Source: JBEKTW01 sp963727845
GTDB lineage: Bacteria; Bacteroidota; Ignavibacteria; UBA10030; SZUA-254
NCBI GenBank assembly: GCA_963727845.1
Contig: CAVSHI010000003.1
Location: 434,001-498,000 of the forward strand
DNA: 64,000 nucleotides
Direction of reading: 5' to 3'
Shown in pieces: positions 1 through 7,596 of this stretch. The notes below the pieces were generated by a model, which had not been told where the DNA came from, did not search any database, and saw only the letters and a program-made list of their open reading frames with translations. The position numbers and the translations under genes were made by a program. Position 1 is the first letter of the stretch. Each line of letters begins with the position of its first letter.

Positions 1-161
1 CGACGGAACGAATCCGTAACAGAAAAGAAGTCAACCATCCCCATGCCTTCGCCGCATTTCACGCATACCACAAAGCTGAACCGTGTGGGGAAATCCTTCG
101 GTTGATACTTGCCCACCTCAAATTCAGATGAACCGCATTTGCCGCACTTTGATACGTACAT
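1..161 (-). CDS. Small zinc-ribbon-like protein, cut by left window edge
   Basis: Reading from an ATG at 161 towards position 1 gives about 53 residues, and the frame is still open at the edge. Two Cys-x-x-Cys pairs (KCGKCG near residues 6-10 and CVKCG near 34-38) would hold one zinc ion as a small ribbon. The rest is short and hydrophilic. Such tiny ribbon proteins are common in this phylum and mostly uncharacterised. The start has a weak AGG about 9 bases upstream. It is transcribed away from phoU, so the 250 bp between them serves as a divergent promoter region. No specific function can be given. Confidence 0.55.
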   Translation of the reverse strand, partial: MYVSKCGKCGSSEFEVGKYQPKDFPTRFSFVVCVKCGEGMGMVDFFSVTDSFR

Positions 162-270
162 TTTCTCGACCTGTGCTTTTATTGATAGACCTGGAAAAAC
201 CGCGAGGAGAATATCAGAAGTCTGTGCTTCAAGTTAGACATTGACCTCAAGAAAGTCAAGCAAAAGTCTG

Positions 271-309
271 TTATGTTTTTATTAACAATTTGGTAACGAA
301 GACTTAATA
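271..309 (+). promoter_or_regulatory. Pho-box-like array upstream of phoU
   Basis: Four hexamers stand exactly 11 bp apart on the + strand: TTATGT (271), TTAACA (282), GTAACG (293) and TTAATA (304). TTAACA-type direct repeats with an 11-bp period are the known binding pattern of PhoB/PhoP-family regulators. The array lies about 105 bp upstream of phoU in the coding-strand orientation. Three further arrays of the same kind lie in this window. Confidence 0.7.
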
Positions 310-414
310 CAAGGGTTGCTTCAAAACCCTATATTTGGTCGAGATTGCCAATAAAATCAAGATCACCCTGCGGCAGCTATCGAATCCATCTTATCCAACC
401 ACACAACGGTCCTT

Positions 415-1125
415 ATGAGACGACATTTTGAGGAAGAAATCGAAGACTTGAAAACGCGAGTAGTCAAGATGGGAAGCGTCGTTGAACAAGCCATGACACT
501 TTCCCTACTGTCCCTTTTGCAACAGGACGAAGTTCTTGCGAGGAATGTCATCGATGGCGAGTGGCATATCAACGCTCTCGAGATCGAAATTGAGAATACC
601 ATCGTCAATCTCATCGCACTCCAGCACCCGGTCGCGGCCGATCTTCGCTTCATTCTCGGCGCGGAAAAGGTTAACAACGACCTCGAACGCCTCGGCGACC
701 ACGCTGTGAATATTGCCGAGTCGGCTCTACGGCTCATAGAGATGAACCATCGACCGCACCTCTTTGAAATGCCAAAACTGGCCGAGGTATCGCATACCAT
801 GATGCGGTACGCCCTTGACGCCTTCGTCGCGCAGGATCCTCAACTCTCGATCGCCGTGTTGAAGCATGACGATATAACGGACGAGCTTAATCGCTCCATG
901 ATCTCGCATGTCATCCAGTTGATGAAGAATGACGAAAGCACCATCGAGGAGGGATTGGAATTGATCCGAACAAGCAGAAACCTCGAGCGGGTCGCCGACC
1001 TATCGACAAATATCGCTGAGGAGGTCATTTTTATCGCTCAGGGAAAACTTGTTAAGCATCGATCCGGATCCGTGGTACGAGCATCGAGCAACATATCGTT
1101 TCCGGCAGTTCCATCAGAGAACTGA
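415..1125 (+). CDS. phoU: PhoU, phosphate signalling regulator
   Basis: The 236-residue protein has the usual PhoU length and layout: two similar three-helix halves. The first half carries the acidic helix 'GDHAVNIAE' near residues 98-106 and the second its counterpart 'NLERVADLSTNIAEE' near 189-203. PhoU is a cytoplasmic all-helical protein that links high phosphate supply to silencing of the PhoR kinase and tunes phosphate uptake. Here it stands alone, with no pst genes next to it, behind its own Pho-box-like array. The start at 415 has no strong ribosome site, but the family N-terminus (RRHFEEEI) begins right there, so the start is credible. Confidence 0.93.
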   Translation: MRRHFEEEIEDLKTRVVKMGSVVEQAMTLSLLSLLQQDEVLARNVIDGEWHINALEIEIENTIVNLIALQHPVAADLRFILGAEKVNNDLERLGDHAVNIAESALRLIEMNHRPHLFEMPKLAEVSHTMMRYALDAFVAQDPQLSIAVLKHDDITDELNRSMISHVIQLMKNDESTIEEGLELIRTSRNLERVADLSTNIAEEVIFIAQGKLVKHRSGSVVRASSNISFPAVPSEN

Positions 1126-1178
1126 AGGAACTAAGAGGTTCGGAATGGAGGAAGCGGAGAATCGGTGAGGGGGAGATA

Positions 1179-1210
1179 GGGTGAATGGGTGAGTGGGTGA
1201 GTGGGTGAGT
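1179..1210. repeat. Tandem octamer repeat (GGGTGAGT)x4
   Basis: Four head-to-tail copies of GGGTGAGT, the first with one mismatch (GGGTGAAT), lie in the 160-bp spacer between the convergent phoU and glycosyltransferase genes. I see no gene in this spacer. Short GT-rich or TTG-rich tandem repeats of similar look also occur at about 20400-20440 and 46853-46900. Confidence 0.85.
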
Positions 1211-1285
1211 GGGAGAATATGAGGCAATGGAGGAACGGACGGACGGGAAAATGGATCGAGCCATTGTTCCCCTACGACATCCCTT

Positions 1286-2425
1286 TCATACCCCGTTGAA
1301 ACCCATGATGAAATCGGTAACTCTTGCCACTCCATTTTCGATGCCGGCATGTTCGATATTGCTTCTGAACGACGAAGAGAGAGCCGAATTATTGATCATG
1401 TCATGAATCAGTTGTGGAAGCCTCTTGACCTTCTTTTCATAAAATCCAATCCTCATCTGCTTCAGGAATTCCACATTCCCCTTTTCCTGTCCCCAGAGGT
1501 AATTACTGACGATCGGGACTTTCCCCGCCATAAGGACCTGCATGAACATCGACGCTCCGCATTTCGTTATCACGATGTCGGAAATATTCAGTAGTTCATA
1601 GGCGAAATCCACGTAGCCATAGATTTTCACTTGACCGTAGCCATGCTTCTGCACCCACGCGGATGTCTTGCGGAGAAGCGTCCTGTTCCTTCCGCATACG
1701 ATTGCAACTTCCGCGCCCGGGTCCGAGCGGACGATATGCTTCAGGATGGCTTTTCCTCTCGGAATTCCGTCGCCGCCGCCCATTATCAGAACAATCTTCT
1801 TCTCGGGATCGAAGCCGAGTCTCTCTCTGATCTGTCTGGCCTCATCGGAAGGAAGCGGCCGCGAAAACTTCCTGTCGACAACAAAGGGAAAGACACTGAT
1901 CCTATCCGCAGAGATTCCCCTCGCTACGCAGAAACGCTTGAGGTTGTCACTGAAGACGATGAAATCGATATTCTTCTCGACAAACCACAATGGATGCGCG
2001 GTAAATGGATCCGTTACAACCGTCACAACCCGTACGGAAAGGCAGCGATCCCTGATGATGTCCTGGACCGGTTTAATGAGAAAGAAATGGAAAATGATGA
2101 TCTTCTCGGGTTTCTCGCGCAAGATCAGCTCTTCGAGAAACGGCCGGACAAAATGAGCCACGAGCGATCTGTTCAGGCCGGCAATGAACGATAGTTTGTT
2201 CACAAGATACAGGAGTTTATAAAACCACTGTGCATCCGACTGCAGAAAGCGATAACCGTCTTCCAGGAGATAACGCACGACCGGACGGACGCGGGACAAG
2301 CCGTCCACGAGAACCGGTTCAACCTGCTCGGAATACTGTTCCTGAACATACTCGCACACGGATTTCGCCGGGGCGAAATGGCCGCCGCCCGTTTTCAAAT
2401 AAAACAGCAGATATTTTGCTTTCAT
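1286..2425 (-). CDS. GT28-type diacylglycerol glycosyltransferase-like protein (MGDG synthase/UgtP type)
   Basis: A 379-residue GT-B glycosyltransferase. The N-terminal domain opens with the GGGH motif (residues 13-16) typical of MGDG synthases and UgtP, followed by 'VVTDPFTAHPLWF' (136-148). The nucleotide-sugar domain has 'GGGDG' (216-220), 'ITKCG' (286-290) and 'GQEKGN' (312-317), matching the 'ITKPGG...PGQE..N' signature of enzymes that glycosylate diacylglycerol. The likely reaction is transfer of a hexose from UDP-sugar to diacylglycerol at the inner membrane; donor sugar and product are not readable from sequence. It is last in a three-gene operon, starting 12 bases after the upstream stop with an AAGGGA ribosome site. 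MurG, the other branch of GT28, fits less well because of the GGGH motif and the operon partners. Confidence 0.8.
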   Translation of the reverse strand: MKAKYLLFYLKTGGGHFAPAKSVCEYVQEQYSEQVEPVLVDGLSRVRPVVRYLLEDGYRFLQSDAQWFYKLLYLVNKLSFIAGLNRSLVAHFVRPFLEELILREKPEKIIIFHFFLIKPVQDIIRDRCLSVRVVTVVTDPFTAHPLWFVEKNIDFIVFSDNLKRFCVARGISADRISVFPFVVDRKFSRPLPSDEARQIRERLGFDPEKKIVLIMGGGDGIPRGKAILKHIVRSDPGAEVAIVCGRNRTLLRKTSAWVQKHGYGQVKIYGYVDFAYELLNISDIVITKCGASMFMQVLMAGKVPIVSNYLWGQEKGNVEFLKQMRIGFYEKKVKRLPQLIHDMINNSALSSSFRSNIEHAGIENGVARVTDFIMGFNGV

Positions 2426-2437
2426 TCCATTTTCCCT

Positions 2438-3793
2438 TCATCGCAGTAATGGGGAATTCTCATTCAGTATTTTCCCTTGCTCAAGAATTTCCTTGATCTT
2501 GTATGTTCCGAGCTTTCTGGCTTTCAGGAACCCCGACCAGGCGGCCTCCGCGAACCTTCCATTCTCGAGCGCATCATACAACCACTGGTCTGTGTATTCA
2601 GGGTTCTCCTGCCTGATCCCGGCCTGGATTTCAAGCAGCCATTTTCTGTTGAAATACTCCTGGGATCCGATACCCGGCGACATGACGATCGGCATGCCCA
2701 ATGCCGTGTAGAACGACAATTCACTCGGTTTCGTCCAGAGGATGTCCGTCATACGGAGGATCCGGTTGAACCGACTGAAATACTCGTTTGTCGTGTCTGC
2801 ATAGACTACCTCAACGGAATCGGTTTCCGGAGATATGCTTTCTTTGATCCGGTCGAAAAAATCCCTGACAGATTTCTTTGTGCCGGCGACAAGATTCAGT
2901 TTCACCTCTCCGGCAAGAAGTTTCTTTTTCAGGCTGAAAGCTATTCGTTCGCCGATTTCCTTTTGCGCACCAGCTCCTCCGACAGCGTAGGTTACCGTCA
3001 GCTGTCTTGTCTTTCGAAATACACAGTTCTCATTGCCGAGGAAGTATTCGACGTCTCTGCTATGGAGCGGCCAGAACCTGTTGTTGGGGTCGAGATAATG
3101 CAACCGCTGGCCAAGGTCCTGCCGGAGAATTGAGAGGTCTTTTCCTCCGAGAAGCTCATCGGGCAGCGGAAATCCGGTGAGATAAATGCGTTCCCGCGGA
3201 ACGCCATAGGCCTGCAACCGCTGGGCTGCCTTGCCGCAGGGAGCGAAGTAGTGTATCCTGCTTTCCCACGGTTCTTTCGCCACCCATACCCTGTTCAGGT
3301 CGGCATCACAAATGATGCAATAAACATGATCCATCCCTCGCATGTCCGCGGCGATTGCTGTCGCATAGAACGAGGTCACCACCGGAAGATCTTTAGCGGA
3401 GATCTCCTGAAGGACACCAGAGCACAGGCCTCTCTTGATGAATGAGTTGAGCAAAACGACCTGGAATGTGCTGGATGAGAGATTCCTGATCGGGTAGAAT
3501 GATGGGATATGCAGAAGAGTTTCTGCGAAGAGAAACAACGATTTGCCAATCAACGGGATCGAGCGCGCCCTCGACATCAACGCGTAAATGGAAAGTAATT
3601 GCGACCAGAGTTTTTTCTCGACAACGCTTGCGGAATCGTTGTTCCCCACGAGCACGACTTCTCCTTCCGCAATATCCCTCAGCGGGTACGCTGCCCGCAG
3701 GTGACCGTATCCCATATCTGCGGCGACGAGCCACGCTTTTTTGCCGTTTTGGCGGTCCGCCGCGCGGGCCGGACTATTCATGAGTTTCAACAT
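2438..3793 (-). CDS. GT-B glycosyltransferase-like protein, second enzyme of the lipid operon
   Basis: 451 residues from the ATG at 3793; a GTG one codon earlier is also possible. The first domain opens with 'AADMGYGHLRAA' (about 24-35), a variant of the GGGH loop of diacylglycerol glycosyltransferases. The C-terminal domain has 'YAVGGAGAQ' and 'TKPSELSFYTALGMP' followed by 'GSQEYFN' (about 376-382), laid out like the TKPGG and GQE..N motifs of the neighbouring enzyme. No signal peptide is seen, so it is probably cytoplasmic and membrane-associated. It lies 18 bases behind the metallophosphoesterase stop and 12 bases ahead of the other transferase. I infer a sugar transferase in the same pathway, perhaps adding a second sugar or using another donor. 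The family is diverged and the exact reaction is unknown. Confidence 0.6.
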   Translation of the reverse strand: MLKLMNSPARAADRQNGKKAWLVAADMGYGHLRAAYPLRDIAEGEVVLVGNNDSASVVEKKLWSQLLSIYALMSRARSIPLIGKSLFLFAETLLHIPSFYPIRNLSSSTFQVVLLNSFIKRGLCSGVLQEISAKDLPVVTSFYATAIAADMRGMDHVYCIICDADLNRVWVAKEPWESRIHYFAPCGKAAQRLQAYGVPRERIYLTGFPLPDELLGGKDLSILRQDLGQRLHYLDPNNRFWPLHSRDVEYFLGNENCVFRKTRQLTVTYAVGGAGAQKEIGERIAFSLKKKLLAGEVKLNLVAGTKKSVRDFFDRIKESISPETDSVEVVYADTTNEYFSRFNRILRMTDILWTKPSELSFYTALGMPIVMSPGIGSQEYFNRKWLLEIQAGIRQENPEYTDQWLYDALENGRFAEAAWSGFLKARKLGTYKIKEILEQGKILNENSPLLR

Positions 3794-3811
3794 CACCGGG
3801 CGTCGGGCAGC

Positions 3812-4660
3812 TCAGTTTGCGAGAGTTTGTAATTCGACCCTGTACCCCTCAATTGGACGGAGGACACGTTCTTGTTCGGAGCCGGAAGTGAACGATTTCA
3901 AATTCACGATCCCGTTTTGGATCGTCAGAAAAGTGCAGGGCGATTCAGTCCAGCACCCGCTATTAGAGTACTGCACGCCATGCATAGTGTCCGTCTCGGC
4001 ATGATGTGTATGTCCGCAGCACACCGCATCATGGTTCCGTTCGGCGGCGTACCGGATCGAGCGCTCCAGGACTTTTCTCGCGCATCTCAGGAAGACCTTG
4101 CTGTTCATTTTTGCCATCCTGGCAATCCGGTGCGTACTGTCGATTTTTTGGAGTATGCGATAGAGGAGGTCGGCGAACCACGTAATTCGCGGGTGGGCAT
4201 CTATGTAATCATCAAAAACATGCCCGTGCAAGATGAGGATCGATTTCCCACCGCTCAGTAATGTGTGCTCGCTCTTCACCCGGACTCCCAGAAGTTGTGA
4301 GACAAGCTCTGCCGGTCCATCGTGATTTCCGCACACCCAGGTAATGAGAATCCGGTCGGAGAGTTTTCGGAGAAGTGAGAGTACATTCCAGTGGCTTTTC
4401 CGGAGCCGACGAAAGTCGATACTATCGAACACGTCTCCGTTGAGAATGAGTTCCTTGACGGCAAGTCCGCCATGCAGGATGCGTTCAAGGAATTCGGAAA
4501 GAGATTCCGCCTGGCAAAGCGCGCTCCCAAGATGGATATCGGATACAATAACGGCGTCGAGCAGCATCACGGGCGAGGAGTGCGCTCTATGCTCCATACC
4601 GAACTGGCTGCTCGATTCTCTCAAAGCGACGGAGCTACGAGAGAATTTCTCGATGTTCAT
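3812..4660 (-). CDS. PlcP/LpxH-like metallophosphoesterase, first gene of the lipid operon
   Basis: 282 residues with every calcineurin-type metal motif: SDIHLG (D41, H43), GD (75-76), GNHD (111-114), HGH (145-147) and GHTHH (216-220), then 'NSGCWTES'. Order and spacing match the COG2908 family, which includes LpxH and the phospholipase C PlcP. PlcP strips head groups from phospholipids in phosphate-starved Sinorhizobium and marine bacteria. Next to diacylglycerol-type glycosyltransferases and behind a Pho-box-like array, PlcP activity is the better guess than lipid A synthesis, but the two cannot be separated by motif alone. The start is uncertain: ATG codons at residues 22 and 32 are alternatives, since the conserved core begins near residue 35. 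Confidence 0.75.
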   Translation of the reverse strand: MNIEKFSRSSVALRESSSQFGMEHRAHSSPVMLLDAVIVSDIHLGSALCQAESLSEFLERILHGGLAVKELILNGDVFDSIDFRRLRKSHWNVLSLLRKLSDRILITWVCGNHDGPAELVSQLLGVRVKSEHTLLSGGKSILILHGHVFDDYIDAHPRITWFADLLYRILQKIDSTHRIARMAKMNSKVFLRCARKVLERSIRYAAERNHDAVCCGHTHHAETDTMHGVQYSNSGCWTESPCTFLTIQNGIVNLKSFTSGSEQERVLRPIEGYRVELQTLAN

Positions 4661-4720
4661 CCGGACGTGGGTCTATGATTTGGCCTTTCTAACCATCTCA
4701 GACACAATGTACAACTCGTC

Positions 4721-4759
4721 AATTACTTGAACATGAAAGACAGGTTAAACAAGTGTTAA
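4721..4759 (-). promoter_or_regulatory. Pho-box-like array upstream of the metallophosphoesterase/glycosyltransferase operon
   Basis: Read on the minus (coding) strand there are four hexamers exactly 11 bp apart: TTAACA (4759-4754), TTAACC (4748-4743), TTCATG (4737-4732) and GTAATT (4726-4721). The first two are near-perfect and the last two weaker. The array ends about 60 bp upstream of the first gene of the operon, a normal place for a PhoB-type activator. Confidence 0.7.
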
Positions 4760-4834
4760 GAAATGACCTTGACTCTCCCCCCAGCCTCCTCGGATAACCA
4801 ATAGTCCAGGCGAACGTTCCGGGCAGTCTGTTCC

Positions 4835-5179
4835 TCAATTGCAGTTAACGACTTTCAGTATAAGGATGGGATCTCTGGTTTGCGACAACATCTTCTCCAC
4901 TTCATTGCGGTACTCCCTATGCGGGATCACGAGGTAGGTGAAGTAGCATTCGAAGGCGCCCACATATTCGCCGACCGACGGCGGAAGTTGCGATCGCTCG
5001 CTGTCCAGAATATTGTGGAGACTGAGGTACAGGTTGTCTGCCTGGGTTGCAAAAAACGGCTGGCGAATTAGCTTGTCCTGGCGGACGGCAAGCATGTATA
5101 CACCGGGGTTCGAGGGCACGTAGAGGTCGACGCTCTCTTTTGTCAGCGGGTAGTATCTCTGTTGCTGGATTTCTAACAT
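4835..5179 (-). CDS. Small protein of unknown function, weak GIY-YIG-like resemblance
   Basis: 114 residues with a strong ribosome site (AAGGAG, 7 bases before the ATG). I do not recognise the family with certainty. Residues 22-50 read like the start of a GIY-YIG domain: 'VPSNPGVYMLAV' would be the GIY strand and 'FFATQADNLYLSLHNIL' the position normally held by YVG-x-x-x-N-L. The YIG residues are replaced and no clear catalytic Arg or Glu stands out, so nuclease activity is doubtful. No signal peptide or membrane segment is seen. It lies between the orphan PhoB and the lipid operon and has its own Pho-box-like array, which suggests phosphate-starvation expression. Confidence 0.6.
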   Translation of the reverse strand: MLEIQQQRYYPLTKESVDLYVPSNPGVYMLAVRQDKLIRQPFFATQADNLYLSLHNILDSERSQLPPSVGEYVGAFECYFTYLVIPHREYRNEVEKMLSQTRDPILILKVVNCN

Positions 5180-5218
5180 TGGTTTTCTCCTTTCCTTTCC
5201 CTCAAGTTACCAAATGCG

Positions 5219-5246
5219 TGTTACGACAGCATAAAAGAACGGTTAC
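5219..5246 (-). promoter_or_regulatory. Pho-box-like array upstream of the small GIY-YIG-like gene
   Basis: On the minus strand GTAACC (5246-5241), TTTATG (5235-5230) and GTAACA (5224-5219) stand exactly 11 bp apart. A fourth related hexamer, GGTAAC (5211-5206), follows at 13 bp. The array lies about 40 bp upstream of the start codon at 5179, between the orphan phoB stop and the small gene. Confidence 0.6.
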
Positions 5247-5260
5247 AAGAGAATTAATTC

Positions 5261-5959
5261 TCACGCAACGGGGACACTCCGTGCCCGGTACCCCACGCCC
5301 CTGATGGTCTCAATATAATCCGCATACTTCCCAAGTTTCTCCCGTATTTTTCTTATATACACATCCACACTCCGGTCGACCACGTAGACAGCGGCTCCCC
5401 AGATGGAATTCAGAAGTTCCTCCCTGTTCACAACAACATCCGCACGGGAGGCCAGATAATGAAAGATTTCCAGCTCCTTTTTCGAAAAGAAGACATCCTT
5501 GCTGTTGATAAGCACCCTGTGCTGCGCCGGGATGATTTCCACGACGCCGAGCTTGATTGCACTCCTGGGATCTTTCTGGAAGGACAGCGCCTCATGCTTT
5601 CGCAGCACACTCTTAATACGCGCGATCAATTTGGGAATACTGATCGGCTTTCTGATATAATCGTCGGCGCCGAGCTCGAGGCCGAGAATCTCGTCGACAT
5701 CATTGCATTTCGCCGTGAGGAAAATCACCGGAAGGCGGGATGTCGATTCATTCTTTCGGATTTCTTTGACAACTTCCCATCCGTCAAGCTCCGGCATCAT
5801 GACGTCCAGGAGGACCAGATTTGGCTGCTCCTGAGTCTTCTGGAGAGCCTCTCTTCCGTTAAATGCGGTCGATACCGTATAGCCCTCTTTTTGCAGGTTG
5901 TACTTCAGGAGGTCCACAATGTCTTTTTCGTCGTCGACGACGAGAATGTTCTTTTCCAT
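5261..5959 (-). CDS. PhoB-type response regulator without adjacent kinase
   Basis: 232 residues: a receiver domain (acidic pair DD near 9-10, phospho-acceptor Asp52 in LLDVMMPE, Lys in KPIS near 105) and an OmpR/PhoB winged-helix domain ending in 'IETIRGVGYRA'. It is close along its whole length to the second PhoB at 10449-11135, with the same 'DEKDIVDLLKYNLQKEGYTV'-type start. No histidine kinase is next to it, so it may share the PhoR encoded at 9005. Its own Pho-box-like array suggests it is induced and perhaps autoregulated under phosphate starvation, while the other copy shows no such sites. Confidence 0.9.
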   Translation of the reverse strand: MEKNILVVDDEKDIVDLLKYNLQKEGYTVSTAFNGREALQKTQEQPNLVLLDVMMPELDGWEVVKEIRKNESTSRLPVIFLTAKCNDVDEILGLELGADDYIRKPISIPKLIARIKSVLRKHEALSFQKDPRSAIKLGVVEIIPAQHRVLINSKDVFFSKKELEIFHYLASRADVVVNREELLNSIWGAAVYVVDRSVDVYIRKIREKLGKYADYIETIRGVGYRARSVPVA

Positions 5960-6038
5960 TTTGTCTCAGATTGATCGAAGAATGGGCGACCCGTTTATTC
6001 CACGGTTGAACCATAATACTAAACAGATATGAGCAACG

Positions 6039-6066
6039 CTTAAAGGATAGGTTAAGAAATTGTTAC
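6039..6066 (-). promoter_or_regulatory. Pho-box-like array upstream of the orphan phoB
   Basis: On the minus strand GTAACA (6066-6061), TTAACC (6055-6050) and TTTAAG (6044-6039) stand exactly 11 bp apart. The array lies about 80 bp upstream of the start at 5959. The 270-bp spacer up to 6229 holds nothing else that I can assign. Confidence 0.65.
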
Positions 6067-6229
6067 CAAATGAAAGTACGCGTGGCAGGAGTTTCGACAG
6101 GAGTCACAATGTGATTGCAGTGATGAATCTTCGATGATTCTGTCGTTCTTTGACGATCTTTTATCCTTCCCCGACTGACTTTATACTTCCTTCATTTACT
6201 TCTTCACGGGGTTCCCCGTATTGGTGGAC

Positions 6230-6904
6230 TCAAGAATTCAATCCCGGGAGTTGCCCACCGTGTGTTGAGATGGCGATCCGGTCTTTCGATGCCGGGGTTG
6301 GATTCTCTTGCTCCAGACCTTTGAGCCGGTCCGCAAGATCTTCGAACACTTGCTCCAGTGCGTCAGTATCTTTGACGCGTCCGCCAGTGCTGCCGAGGAG
6401 CCAGACTTCCGAAGCGTCGATCAAGAAGTCTTGTTTTCCTCTTTGCTTATTGACCGATGGATAGAGCGGTTTCAAACATTTCTCGAAAATGTCTGCGCCA
6501 GTCACAAATGCGATGATCTTCGGCCGGAACTTTTCCACTTTCTTCACAAATTTCCGCATGTCTTCGGTTGTGGGTTCTGCAGCCGCGTCGTCGTCATTGC
6601 CGACAACCAGTCGTCGGTTGAGGTCGGTCAAACCGAGATGAAGTTTCAGTAGTGTTGACTCCTTCTTCTCGAAGAAGAATTGCTTGTACAGGTCATTGAG
6701 CACGCCGGTATGTTTCGCGTCAACCAGCGCCTTCCGATCCGACGGGGAAATGACCATGGTTGGTGTAATACCGGCATATTCGAGCAACTCCCAAAACCGG
6801 TTTTTCGGCGTCAGATAGTAGAACCCGAGCTCGTCCGATATTGCAGTAACCGATGTCCCGACGAAAAGCACTCGCAGGTTGTGAACAAGAATTTCGTTAA
6901 GCAT
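6230..6904 (-). CDS. Uracil-DNA glycosylase superfamily protein (MUG/TDG-like, altered active-site motifs)
   Basis: 224 residues. The N-terminus 'LRVLFVGTSV' (10-19), 'NRFWELLEYAGITPT' (35-49) and 'LGLTDL' (90-95) follow the order of mismatch-specific uracil-DNA glycosylase (Mug), which removes uracil or thymine from G mismatches. The catalytic loop, normally G-I-N-P-G, reads G-T-S-V-T (16-20), and the second loop, normally N-P-S-G, reads G-S-T-G-G (171-175). The active site is therefore non-standard: this may be a separate family within the superfamily, with different chemistry or only binding. It is a lone gene with no operon partner. The fold assignment is fairly good; the function is open. 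Confidence 0.6.
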   Translation of the reverse strand: MLNEILVHNLRVLFVGTSVTAISDELGFYYLTPKNRFWELLEYAGITPTMVISPSDRKALVDAKHTGVLNDLYKQFFFEKKESTLLKLHLGLTDLNRRLVVGNDDDAAAEPTTEDMRKFVKKVEKFRPKIIAFVTGADIFEKCLKPLYPSVNKQRGKQDFLIDASEVWLLGSTGGRVKDTDALEQVFEDLADRLKGLEQENPTPASKDRIAISTHGGQLPGLNS

Positions 6905-7028
6905 GGATAGTTTTTAGTTGTTGCACAATTTTCTGAACCGCTGCTGTGTATGATGGAATGATACCGCTGATTCTTTCTATAAGATGATACGGATGATATG
7001 TCCCCTTTTTCGCGATCTGCCAGAACGC

Positions 7029-7097
7029 CCTTCCCCTCTTAGGGGAAGGCTAGCCTGCCCGCTCGCCGATGTCCCGATAAACGGGACTTAGGCGAGC
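7029..7097. repeat. Two palindromic intergenic repeats
   Basis: CCTTCCCCT/AGGGGAAGG with a 3-base spacer (7029-7049) is followed by a nested palindrome, GCTCGCC..GTCCCG/CGGGAC..GGCGAGC (7061-7097). The surrounding 6905-7174 spacer is made of such repeat pieces, and I see no gene in it. Confidence 0.7.
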
Positions 7098-7174
7098 CCG
7101 CCGCACCAAAGCCGTGCTTTGGGCAGGCGGGGATGGGGTCTCATGCCGTAATCGCTCATGGATTTTTTCGAAGA

Positions 7175-7513
7175 TCACTTGTAATACGCCAGGGCTATTC
7201 TTAAGTGCTTCAACGTCCGAGAAGCGAAGCACTTGTACCCGCGTCTACGTAAATAAGCGTCACGGACCTGGTCCTTACTTCTACCTTCTTCGACGTAGTG
7301 CTGGCTGCCGTCGAGGTCGACGCAGATTTTTCCCCTTGCACAATAGAAATCCAAAATGTAGTGGCCAGAAGGCAGTTGGCGCCCGAACTTTGCGTCAGGT
7401 TGGTTGCGACGAAGTCCTGACCAGACTTTTCTTTCTGCGTCGGTCATTTCTTTGCGTAACCGGCGTGCATTCGGGATCGAAGTTGAGGTGTAGTTTGGAA
7501 GATGTCTGTGCAT
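7175..7513 (-). CDS. DUF559 (Vsr-like) endonuclease-domain protein
   Basis: 112 residues from the ATG at 7513. Key pieces are 'ARRLRKEMTDAERKVW' near the start, 'GRQLPSGHYILDFYC' in the middle and 'LDGSQHY' plus 'RDAYLRRRGY' after it. This is the DUF559 pattern (COG2852), related to the very short patch repair nuclease fold, with likely catalytic residues in ILDFYC and VDLDGSQH. The activity of this family is mostly unproven. The frame stays open for 42 codons upstream of 7513, but that part is a translated palindromic repeat and was left out. It lies downstream of the flavoprotein gene on the same strand. Confidence 0.75.
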   Translation of the reverse strand: MHRHLPNYTSTSIPNARRLRKEMTDAERKVWSGLRRNQPDAKFGRQLPSGHYILDFYCARGKICVDLDGSQHYVEEGRSKDQVRDAYLRRRGYKCFASRTLKHLRIALAYYK

Positions 7514-7555
7514 TAGAGACCTCATCCTTCGCTGACGCTCAGGACAAGCTCTATA

Positions 7556-7578
7556 ATCCTCTCCTAAAAGGAGAGGAT
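7556..7578. repeat. Palindrome ATCCTCTCCT-aaa-AGGAGAGGAT
   Basis: A perfect 10-bp inverted repeat with a 3-base spacer in the short gap between the flavoprotein and DUF559 genes. The identical arms recur at 15917-15939 with a different spacer (ctc), so this is a dispersed repeat family. Confidence 0.8.
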
Positions 7579-7596
7579 GTTCTGACTCATTGTTCA

